The notes: generated by a model from the sequence alone, not told the origin. 5,471 bases of DNA from Gammaproteobacteria bacterium (GCA_029864225.1 JAOTTU010000130.1:1-5471); one strand, 5' to 3'. Positions 1 through 5,135 are shown, counted from the first letter of the stretch. Numbers and translations: made by a program.

Positions 1-88
1 GAGTTACTGGATTCCGGCTTGCGCCGGAATGACGAAAGATGAGTTACTGGATTCCGGCCTGCGCCGGAATGACGAAAGATGAGTTACT
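1..88. repeat. Two 40-bp tandem repeat units with internal palindrome, plus partial third unit
   Basis: Positions 1-40 and 41-80 are the same 40-base unit with one difference (T at 19, C at 59). A third copy stops after 8 bases (gagttact, 81-88). Each unit contains an 8-bp inverted repeat, attccggc / gccggaat, at 11-18/23-30 and 51-58/63-70, with a 4-base loop. Palindromes of this type (attccggc-ttgc-gccggaat) are familiar dispersed intergenic repeats in many Proteobacteria; that family link is from memory. The array may continue to the left of the window. There are no unique spacers between units, so it is not a CRISPR. No T-run follows the hairpins, so terminator function is not supported. 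Confidence 0.9.
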
Positions 89-145
89 CAGGCCTTCCTT
101 AGTTCAACCTCGGCTATTATCCGATCGTAAAAAAAGCAGAATGTC

Positions 146-165
146 CCCTTTTTTACCCTTTTTTA
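146..165. repeat. 10-bp T-rich tandem repeat (two perfect copies)
   Basis: The unit cccttttttA occurs twice back to back (146-155 and 156-165), just beyond the stop codon of the GGDEF-EAL gene. An A-run lies at 129-135. On the minus strand this region is A-rich and G-rich rather than a GC hairpin followed by T's, so it is not a good intrinsic terminator for the upstream minus-strand operon. The preceding tgtcccctttttt string resembles edge sequences near RAYT/REP-type elements, but that resemblance is weak. Confidence 0.7.
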
Positions 166-169
166 TGGG

Positions 170-1516
170 CTAGGATGAGGGCTCGGGCAGCGGGGTCCGG
201 GTCCATTCGGAGTCCTGAACCCATTGCAGGAACCGCTCTCGGGTCAGCGGCCTGGAGATGTAATACCCCTGGCCGTGGTGACAGCCCATGCTGGCCAGCT
301 GGTACAGGGTCTCCTCGTCCTCGATGCCTTCGGCAATTACGCTGAGTTCAAAGTTCTGCCCGAGGTTTATCATGGTCTGGACGATACGGGTGTCGTTGAC
401 ATCCGTCGCCATTCCCATGACGAATGACTGGTCGATTTTAAGTTCGTGCACGGGCAGCTGCTTCAGGTAACTAAACGAGGAATAGCCGGTCCCGAAATCA
501 TCGATGGACAGTTTGACACCGAGTTCGCGCAAGCCCTGCAGGGTCTTGATGCTGGCCTCGGGATTTTTCATGATCGCGCTTTCGGTCACCTCGATCATGA
601 GTTTGTCGGGTGCCGTGCCCCAGGTCCGCAAGGCGCGCATAACCAGCTCGATCAGCTCATATTCAGTCAGGGTGCTGGCTGACAGGTTCACAGCCATTCT
701 GAAATCGGGCCACAAGCGCCGGATCTCGACGCCCTGACGCAATGCGGTGTTCAGGCTCCACAGGGTCAGTGGAAATATCAGGCCGTTGTCCTCCGCCAGC
801 GGAATGAACGTGTCCGGACTGACCAATCCGTGTTCGGGACTCTCCCAGCGCATCAGGGCCTCTGCGCCGAGCAGGCGGAGCTCGTGCAAGTCGACTTTGG
901 GCTGGTAGTGGAGTTCGAGCTCGCTATTTGAGATCGCGTGTTCAAGATCGTGGACCAGTTCGCTTGATGATGCTTCGGTCAGTTGGCTGTTGTTCGCAAT
1001 TTGATAGGCTTGCCAGGTATCCCGGGCCGTGTGCAAGGCCACGTCTGCCTGTTGCATGAGTGCATCGCTGGTGGTTCCGTGTTCCGGAAATACTGCAATA
1101 CCAATATGTATCTTGATATCAACGGGGCTCCCGTCATCCAGGAATATCTCCTCGAGTGATGCGATCAGTTTATTGGCGGCCAGTCCCGCAAGGTGCGGGC
1201 TTTTCAGGTTCAGCAATACCAGCGCGAACTCGTCGATACCAACACGTCCGGCAATGTCCTGCTGCCGCTTGACAGACTGTATGCGTTCAGCGACCTGCTG
1301 CAGGATCTGATCTGCAGCACTGTAACCGTAAACGGAGTTGATCGTCCTGAAGCCTTTTATATTCAGCAGGACAACTGCGAGGGTGGAGTCCTTCTGTTCA
1401 TGCTCACGGATCTCGATGTCAAGGGCGTTGAAGAAATCCGCACGCCCTGCAATGCCTGTGAGTGTATCCATGAGCCTGCGCTTTCCGGTTGTGCCTGCCG
1501 CGTGACGCGCGGTCAT
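170..1516 (-). CDS. GGDEF-EAL protein, probable c-di-GMP phosphodiesterase with degenerate GGDEF
   Basis: This 448-residue protein has a GGDEF domain (about residues 16-170) followed by an EAL domain (about 188-435). It has no N-terminal sensor and no membrane segment, so it should be cytosolic. The GGDEF signature reads GIDEF (93-97), and the first metal-site Asp is replaced by Asn (N52), so cyclase activity is unlikely. An RxxD inhibitory site (RQQD, 84-87) lies exactly five residues upstream and could still bind c-di-GMP. The EAL domain keeps EAL (219-221), N278, E309, D339/D340 in DDFGTGYSS, K360, E396 and Q416, the full set for Mg-dependent hydrolysis of c-di-GMP to pGpG. The gene starts 5 bases after the HD-GYP stop, suggesting translational coupling. 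The start is uncertain: the ATG at 1516 has AGGA only 3 bases upstream, whereas the ATG at 1471 (residue 16) has GGAAAG at 9 bases and would give a 433-residue protein still holding the whole GGDEF domain. Confidence 0.95.
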   Translation of the reverse strand: MTARHAAGTTGKRRLMDTLTGIAGRADFFNALDIEIREHEQKDSTLAVVLLNIKGFRTINSVYGYSAADQILQQVAERIQSVKRQQDIAGRVGIDEFALVLLNLKSPHLAGLAANKLIASLEEIFLDDGSPVDIKIHIGIAVFPEHGTTSDALMQQADVALHTARDTWQAYQIANNSQLTEASSSELVHDLEHAISNSELELHYQPKVDLHELRLLGAEALMRWESPEHGLVSPDTFIPLAEDNGLIFPLTLWSLNTALRQGVEIRRLWPDFRMAVNLSASTLTEYELIELVMRALRTWGTAPDKLMIEVTESAIMKNPEASIKTLQGLRELGVKLSIDDFGTGYSSFSYLKQLPVHELKIDQSFVMGMATDVNDTRIVQTMINLGQNFELSVIAEGIEDEETLYQLASMGCHHGQGYYISRPLTRERFLQWVQDSEWTRTPLPEPSS

Positions 1517-1521
1517 GCATC

Positions 1522-2808
1522 CTAGAGGTAGTAATCGCTCGGGTCGAAATCGAAGTCTTCAGGGTCCAGGGCGTGGGATATGGTCAGCCGCTCCGCCAGG
1601 GTCTCCTCTTCGTATTTCATCAGGTCAATGATGTGCGGCTTCTCGTAGGGCACCTTGTCGGCATTCAGTATAAGCAGCAATTTCGGACTGAGACGCCGGA
1701 CTCGGTTCTGGGACAGGACAATGGCGACCTGCCCGGAATTTAGTTCCACCAGAGTGCCTGTCGGGTAGATGCCGAGGCACTGGATGAACTGCTCCACCAG
1801 TTCTTCCTGGAAGTCTGTGCCGCGCCACTTGTAAAGCTCACGGATCGCGTCATGCGCGGAAACGGGTTTCTTGTAGGGTCGCTCGCTGGTCATTGCGTCA
1901 TAACAGTCAACGATCGCGGCGATGCGGCCGCTGACGGGAATCGTCTCACCCTTGAGTTTCTGCGGGTATCCCTTGCCGTTGAGACGCTCATGGTGGGTTG
2001 CCACCATTTCAATCGTGGTCTTGGAGATGCTCCCTGCTGCTATCAGCATTTCCACGCCGTAGGTGACATGACGCTGCATCGTACGGAATTCCTCTTCCGT
2101 CAGGCGATCCTGTTTATCCAGGATCTCTTTGGGTACCTTGAGCTTGCCGATATCGAGCAACAGCGTGCCCATGGCCATGTCTTTCAGTTCATCCTTGGGA
2201 AAGCCAAGGTGACGGCAGAACGAGGCGGCCAGTGCGCATGAATCAATGGCATGGGAATAACTGTAGGTATCCTTGCTCTTCAGTTGTCGCAGCAACATGA
2301 AGGCATCCGGATTGCGCAACACGCTGTCGGTGATTTCGTCAACGGCCTCCCTGACGGCCGGCACGTTGAGTTTTCCCTTGTTGCGTATGTCATCGAACAG
2401 ATCGTCGACCAGGCGCTGGGATTTCCTGTGGCTTTCTTTGGCCGGCCCCAGTTCATCTTCCACATGGGTAGTATCTTTGTACTCGTTCTTGCGGTGTTGT
2501 AACTTGGAAACCTGTACCAGCTCCCGCATGGTCACCTTGCGGCTCGGGTCATGCTGGAGGTAAACATCCGGGGCATCGATGCCGCGCTCAATATTGATGT
2601 AGACGAACTCGCACAATTCCTGAAGAATCTCGATCTCACGCTGTTTTTCCAGTTTGAAACCCTGGAACAAGAAGGGTGTTTCCACCCAGGGGCGGTCGAG
2701 TTCCTGGACGTACATCCCCTCCATCAGATTCACGGTACTGATACGTCTCGTGAAAGCCGGGCGGTTGTCGCTATCGGTAGCGTCTGAAACGGCGTGCAGA
2801 TTGCTCAT
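1522..2808 (-). CDS. DUF3391 / HD-GYP domain protein with altered HD pair
   Basis: This 428-residue protein has a DUF3391-type N-terminus (about 20-140, starting near the LMEGMYV motif) and an HD-GYP domain (about 165-345). A C-terminal extension ends in an acidic, aromatic tail (DFDFDPSDYYL). HD-GYP domains hydrolyse c-di-GMP at a two- or three-iron site. Visible ligands are H186, D219, H247, H272/H273 (HHE) and D301. The GYP signature is present (HHERLNGKGYP, 272-282) with N277 at the usual Asp position. The His of the HD pair is Leu (L218, in LLLDIGK), so one metal ligand is missing and catalysis is doubtful. It may act as a c-di-GMP sensor or as a partner for GGDEF domains, as reported for some HD-GYP proteins. 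It is the first gene of a two-gene unit with the GGDEF-EAL gene. The start has AGGGA 8 bases upstream. No signal peptide or membrane segment is seen. Confidence 0.95.
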   Translation of the reverse strand: MSNLHAVSDATDSDNRPAFTRRISTVNLMEGMYVQELDRPWVETPFLFQGFKLEKQREIEILQELCEFVYINIERGIDAPDVYLQHDPSRKVTMRELVQVSKLQHRKNEYKDTTHVEDELGPAKESHRKSQRLVDDLFDDIRNKGKLNVPAVREAVDEITDSVLRNPDAFMLLRQLKSKDTYSYSHAIDSCALAASFCRHLGFPKDELKDMAMGTLLLDIGKLKVPKEILDKQDRLTEEEFRTMQRHVTYGVEMLIAAGSISKTTIEMVATHHERLNGKGYPQKLKGETIPVSGRIAAIVDCYDAMTSERPYKKPVSAHDAIRELYKWRGTDFQEELVEQFIQCLGIYPTGTLVELNSGQVAIVLSQNRVRRLSPKLLLILNADKVPYEKPHIIDLMKYEEETLAERLTISHALDPEDFDFDPSDYYL

Positions 2809-3121
2809 TGGTACAGTCCCTGGTCTTATTAGGTTGAAATTTTAGATAGATGCAAGATCTATCGGCATGTGGTAACCGGTCTTGAGTGGATTCACGCAGC
2901 CGCCAGGCGGGAGTCAGGCGCCAGCTGTAACGACATTCCCGGAAGGTCAGTAGACAGGCGCGCCAGTGCGATGCCGGGCACACCCAGGGTTGCCAGAACC
3001 GGGCAAGACGGCTATGTATCTTATTGAAGATAAAGACAAATAGACCGGTATGCGATCAGGGCGCAGGAAGGGGGGTGGGGGGCCGCGAATGACCGTGGCC
3101 AGGCTGAGGATTTAGCGCAGT
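2809..3121. other. Intergenic region between HD-GYP gene and moaE remnant
   Basis: No convincing intact gene lies here. It holds a 7-bp inverted repeat at 2845-2863, a 6-bp inverted repeat with a 4-base loop at 3017-3032 (tatctt-attg-aagata), and a G6-T-G6 run at 3070-3082. A minus-strand frame is open from about 3011 to a TGA at 2892. It reads with protein-like composition (for example ATLGVPGIALARL) but has no identifiable family and no clear start. Since moaE just upstream is a remnant, this could be another gene scar, but nothing in it can be named. Confidence 0.6.
2839..2863 (-). promoter_or_regulatory. Candidate promoter -10 and adjacent operator-like inverted repeat for HD-GYP operon
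   Basis: On the minus strand, TAAAAT at 2844-2839 matches five of six bases of the -10 consensus and would give a leader of roughly 24 bases before the HD-GYP ATG. No good -35 box stands at the right spacing. A perfect inverted repeat, gatagat-gcaag-atctatc (2845-2863), abuts the -10 upstream, a position where an activator or repressor could bind. This is inference from position and sequence only. Confidence 0.3.
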
Positions 3122-3235
3122 TTAATTGCCGTAGACCCAGTTGGCCCCGCCCCGCGTGGTCTCTCGCTTCCGGAACGGGGCCCGGGTCTTGAGGGTGTCG
3201 ATCATGAATTCACAGGCCCGAAAGGCGGGCTTGCG
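3122..3235 (-). pseudogene. moaE: moaE 3' remnant (molybdopterin synthase large subunit, C-terminal 37 codons)
   Basis: Immediately after moaD, the frame ending in TAA at 3124-3122 reads RKPAFRACEFMIDTLKTRAP and then FRKRETTRGGANWVYGN. This matches the C-terminus of MoaE (E. coli has an H-R-x-x-A-F motif, then a stretch with LKTRAPFWKRE). The two lysines usually cited as active-site residues, in LKT and KRE, are still encoded; the usual Trp before KRE is Arg. MoaE is normally about 150 residues, so roughly the first 110 codons are missing. Homology starts at the Arg codon at 3235, and no start codon stands in this frame nearby. An ATG at 3258 just past the moaD stop could be the old moaE start, but it is in another frame and stops after 18 codons. 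The picture is an internal deletion with an out-of-frame junction near 3235-3250. MoaE would normally pair with MoaD to convert cPMP to molybdopterin. Confidence 0.85.
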
Positions 3236-3261
3236 GCAGTGTGTGCCGTGCGCACCATTCG

Positions 3262-3513
3262 TCAACCGCCGGTCACGGGCGGGAACCACGCCACTTCATC
3301 GCCGTCACTGACCGGGACATCCGGCCTGGCAATTTCCTGGTTGATGGCCACGTGCAGCCGGCGGTCGGACAAGGCAGTGTTCCAAGGCTCGCCGCGTGAT
3401 TGCAGCCAGCGTGTCAGTGATGCCACGTTGTTGACCTCACCGGGCAATTCCAGTTGTTCATCCCCCACGCCCAGGGTCTCGCGCAGGCTGGCAAAGTAGC
3501 GCAGCTGGATCAT
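3262..3513 (-). CDS. moaD: MoaD, molybdopterin synthase sulfur-carrier subunit
   Basis: This 83-residue ubiquitin-fold protein starts MIQLRYFASLRETLG and ends in the obligatory Gly-Gly (PPVTGG), which is adenylated by MoeB and thiocarboxylated to donate sulfur to cPMP. Length matches the family (about 81 residues). The start chosen is the ATG at 3513; a longer frame opening at 3582 would only add residues read from inside moaC. This ATG lies one base after the moaC stop (TGAGATG), with GGAAGA about 9 bases upstream, so moaC and moaD are translationally coupled. The DGDEVAWFPPV segment before the tail is typical of MoaD. The gene is intact, but its partner moaE directly downstream is only a remnant, so the protein has no synthase partner encoded here. 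Confidence 0.93.
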   Translation of the reverse strand: MIQLRYFASLRETLGVGDEQLELPGEVNNVASLTRWLQSRGEPWNTALSDRRLHVAINQEIARPDVPVSDGDEVAWFPPVTGG

Positions 3514-3514
3514 C

Positions 3515-4000
3515 TCAACGGTCTTCCGTGGCATTCCACTCGCCGCTGCGCCCGCCCGACTTGTGCAGCAGGCGCAGGCCATCGATCACCATGCCGCGGT
3601 CCACGGCCTTGCACATGTCATAGATGGTCAGCGCGGCGACCGAGGCCGCCGTCAGCGCCTCCATCTCTACCCCGGTCGCACCGGTGAGTTCGCAGCGGGT
3701 CACGATGTGTACGCGGCTGGCGTCCCGGTCCAGGCTGATATCGACGTCGATGCCGGACAGCATCAGGGGGTGGCACAGAGGAATCAGGTCAGCGCAGCGT
3801 TTCGCTGCCTGGATACCGGCCACGCGCGCGACCGTGAGGACATCGCCTTTCTTGTGACCGCCACTCTCGATCATCTGCAGGGTTTCGGCCTGCATGCGAA
3901 CAAAGGCTTCGGCGCGCGCCTCGCGCCGGGTGTCGGGCTTGTCGCTGACATTGACCATGCGCGCGTTCCCTTGCGCATCGAGGTGGCTGAGTCTGCTCAT
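3515..4000 (-). CDS. moaC: MoaC, cyclic pyranopterin monophosphate synthase
   Basis: This 161-residue protein, the same length as E. coli MoaC, is alignable along its whole length. It converts 3',8-cyclo-7,8-dihydro-GTP, made by MoaA, to cPMP in the cytosol. Family landmarks are REARAEAFVRM (27-36), HKKGDV (49-54), AGIQAAKR (61-68), DLIPLCHPLMLS (71-82), TGVEMEALTAASVAALTIYD (109-128) and LLHKSGGRSG (144-153). Catalytic K51, H77, D128 and K131 are all present at the E. coli numbering. Its ATG overlaps the stop of the truncated moaB frame (ATGA), with GGAG 8 bases upstream. The gene shows no damage, in contrast to moaB before it and moaE after moaD. Its substrate-producing enzyme MoaA is encoded nearby only as a broken copy. 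Confidence 0.97.
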   Translation of the reverse strand: MSRLSHLDAQGNARMVNVSDKPDTRREARAEAFVRMQAETLQMIESGGHKKGDVLTVARVAGIQAAKRCADLIPLCHPLMLSGIDVDISLDRDASRVHIVTRCELTGATGVEMEALTAASVAALTIYDMCKAVDRGMVIDGLRLLHKSGGRSGEWNATEDR

Positions 4001-4260
4001 CGTGCCCGCTCCAGAAGCGCCAGGGAGCTGACCGTGTCAGCAGCGTTGCCCCCGGGGTCGGCGATCCAATGTGATAGCACCTCCCGCAGCCGGTAGATGT
4101 TGTCCGGTGCGATCGGCTTCCCGGCGAGTGCATGACCGGTACCGGTCAGACGCTCCACCAGCACCTCGCTGGAGATGTCGTTCTCTTCGGTGCGCGAATC
4201 GGACAGCGTCACTACCGCGATTGGAACCGGAATAAATTCATGCTCAGTTTTTTTCCACAT
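3997..4260 (-). pseudogene. moaB: moaB/mogA-family gene, truncated after about 69 residues
   Basis: The 87-residue frame begins MWKKTEHEFIPVPIAVVTLS and continues through DSRTEENDIS and YRLREVLSHWIAD (to residue 68). This aligns with the N-terminal part of MoaB (E. coli: TEFIPTRIAILTVS, then an RAQVSAWIAS segment). Full-length MoaB is about 170 residues. Here the match ends near residue 69 (about position 4055), just before the GGTG nucleotide-binding motif, and an unrelated tail follows (GNAADTVSSLALLERAR). That tail shares ATGA with the moaC start. The central and C-terminal molybdopterin-binding parts are gone, so activity is not expected. The tail could be the original 3' end of this or another gene joined by an in-frame deletion; I do not recognise it. 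The start at 4260 fits the family N-terminus, though AAGGGG lies rather far upstream (about 12 bases). Confidence 0.8.
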
Positions 4261-4363
4261 GGCCGGGTAACCCCTTATCTATCTGTCTGTGCCAAGCAGG
4301 ATCAAGCTTAGAACAATGGAGACAGACACACTACCGCCCCAATGACATGGAAGCCGAATCAGA

Positions 4364-4426
4364 GGAGCGACTTCAGATGAATTAAGTACCTGTTAATGCA
4401 GATTATATCTCGAATAAATTCGCTCC
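4364..4426. repeat. REPIN-like inverted pair of REP-type sequences
   Basis: GGAGCGA at 4364-4370 is inverted as TCGCTCC at 4420-4426. The right half also contains cgaat-aa-attcg, giving cgaataaattcgctcc (4411-4426), a string very like REP sequences of Pseudomonas and other gammaproteobacteria. The left half (ggagcgacttcagatga) resembles a variant REP. Two REPs in inverted orientation about 50 bases apart have the form of a REPIN, the unit mobilised by RAYT transposases. Family identity is from memory of REP motifs. Confidence 0.55.
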
Positions 4427-4447
4427 TGCACGGATTTTAAAAAAAGG

Positions 4448-4486
4448 CTGTTCCAAAATAATTGTGGCTAAGTTTGGCTGGAACAG
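4448..4486. repeat. 8-bp inverted repeat, 23-base loop
   Basis: ctgttcca at 4448-4455 is the exact reverse complement of tggaacag at 4479-4486. It follows an A-run at about 4439-4445. It may form a stem-loop or be a dimeric protein site with unusually wide spacing. No known operator consensus fits. Confidence 0.5.
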
Positions 4487-4506
4487 GCATGTAAGCTATC
4501 GATAAT

Positions 4507-4536
4507 CAATACTGTTTCAGTCATTACGAAGTATTG
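4507..4536. repeat. 7-bp inverted repeat, 16-base loop
   Basis: caatact at 4507-4513 is the exact reverse complement of agtattg at 4530-4536. It is AT-rich and short, so chance occurrence in this composition is quite possible. Confidence 0.4.
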
Positions 4537-4611
4537 TTATCCGTATGTTACTTTGATCGCTCAGGATTGGTTGTATCAACAAGAATTAGGGAAGGCGCTT
4601 AGTCGGTGCGT

Positions 4612-4665
4612 CCCCTCTCCCTCCGGAGGGTGTCGCAAAAGTCCCTTCTCCAGAAGGGAGAGGGG
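4612..4665. repeat. Nested inverted-repeat element (CCCTCTCC type)
   Basis: An 11-bp perfect inverted repeat, cccctctccct (4612-4622) and agggagagggg (4655-4665), encloses two further structures. One is a 12-bp perfect palindrome, ccctccggaggg (4619-4630), and the other a 7-bp stem with a 2-base loop, cccttct-cc-agaaggg (4643-4658). These overlap, so the outer and inner stems are alternatives. Sequences of the CCCTCTCC...GGAGAGGG kind are common dispersed hairpin repeats in proteobacterial intergenic DNA. It lies about 40 bases before the napF-like start and could affect its message. Confidence 0.75.
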
Positions 4666-4704
4666 GCAAGGCTTGATAGGACCCACAAATTCTACGGAAT
4701 AGCC

Positions 4705-4953
4705 ATGGATCGAAGACAATTCTTTCGGCGCGCCCTGCGCAAGACCGGTGAGACGTTAGTCAATCAGGCCGAGTCACAGCTTAACAGCCGCGCCGCGCAC
4801 TGGATCCGTCCGCCATTCGCGCTGGACGAACTTGAGTTTCTACTGGCCTGCACGCGCTGTAATGTCTGTATAGTTGAACCGAAGGCAATCAACATAGCTT
4901 CGCTGCACCACAGTGAGGCAGGGCAGGAGACCCGGTGTGATCACGTCAGCTAA
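4705..4953 (+). pseudogene. NapF-like 4Fe-4S ferredoxin-type gene, truncated in first cluster motif
   Basis: The frame from ATG 4705 starts MDRRQFFRRALRKTG, a twin-arginine-like NapF-type N-terminus. It continues with WIRPPFALDELEFLLACTRC (33-52), the segment that leads into the first Fe-S motif of NapF-family proteins (RPPxAL...F...CxRC). The motif should continue CxxCxxCxxxCP. Here C49, C52 and C55 are present, but the fourth Cys-Pro and all later clusters are missing, and 27 unrelated residues follow to a TAA at 4951-4953. NapF proteins are usually about 160 residues with several clusters, so at least half is lost. The stop overlaps the presumed moaA start (TAATG), so the 3' end may be original and the gap an internal deletion. 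A weak GGA lies 6 bases before the ATG. The family call rests on the N-terminal 55 residues only. Confidence 0.65.
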
Positions 4954-5127
4954 TGACAGCAACGCTGCCGCGGGACTGACGATCCTTTCGGTCGGCGCAT
5001 CGAATACCTGCAGCTGTCGGCCAGCGACAAGTGCAACCTGCGTTGATTCTATTGCCTGCCGGAGGGTTTCAAGGGTTTCGAGGAGCCCGGGCGGGTGGAG
5101 CGCTTCATGGGCATGACCGGCGGATAA
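4953..5127 (+). pseudogene. moaA: moaA remnant (GTP 3',8-cyclase): frameshift, TGA at a cluster Cys, large internal deletion
   Basis: MoaA is the radical-SAM enzyme that starts Moco synthesis from GTP. From ATG 4953 the frame reads MTATLPRD and hits TGA at 4977. Skipping the T at 4977 gives DDPFGRRIEYLQLSASDKC, the classic MoaA N-terminus, and the conserved frame has no other start because a TGA lies at 4954-4956. The SAM-cluster motif CxxxCxxC then reads C-N-L-R-stop-F-Y-C: TGA at 5044-5046 replaces the second Cys, and LPEGFKGFEEP follows. After about codon 45 the sequence jumps to GRVERFMGMTGG and TAA (5125-5127). An ending in Gly-Gly is typical of MoaA C-termini. Normal length is about 325-345 residues, so roughly 280 codons are missing, with a junction near 5086-5098. 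Three independent lesions make function very unlikely. The C-terminal assignment is less certain than the N-terminal one. Confidence 0.82.
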
Positions 5128-5135
5128 CAATCTGC

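Larger units (their letters stand above)
4261..4704. other. AT-richer spacer between divergent moaB and napF-like remnants
   Basis: No gene is seen in these 444 bases. The middle (about 4370-4600) is clearly richer in A and T than the flanking genes. It contains inverted repeats at 4364-4426, 4448-4486, 4507-4536 and 4612-4665. It separates two divergent transcription directions, so promoters for both would be expected here, but I find no pair of -35 and -10 boxes good enough to annotate. Confidence 0.7.

Noticed and set aside
1..88. CRISPR array
   Set aside because: The units abut with no spacers of unique sequence, and each has the shape of a known dispersed palindromic repeat.
2771..2983. 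70-residue minus-strand open frame starting at 2983
   Set aside because: It runs into the HD-GYP start, has an unusual Trp/Arg/Cys-rich composition and matches no family.
3070..3082. G-quadruplex from the G6-T-G6 run
   Set aside because: There are only two long G-runs rather than four separated ones, so a stable quadruplex is not well supported.
3262..3582. Longer 106-residue MoaD starting at 3582
   Set aside because: The extra 23 residues are read from inside the moaC coding region in another frame. The ATG at 3513 has a ribosome site and gives the family length.
3563..4096. 177-residue plus-strand open frame
   Set aside because: It is antisense to intact moaC, which accounts for the sequence completely.
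4553..4579. FNR/CRP-type site from TTGAT ... ATCAA
   Set aside because: The half-sites are 17 bases apart instead of 4, so they do not make an FNR box.
4261..4704. Moco riboswitch upstream of the moa genes
   Set aside because: Gammaproteobacterial moaA leaders can carry one and the spacer has several stems, but I could not match its conserved core. A covariance-model search (Moco RNA motif) over 4261-4952 on both strands would decide; no hit would confirm rejection.
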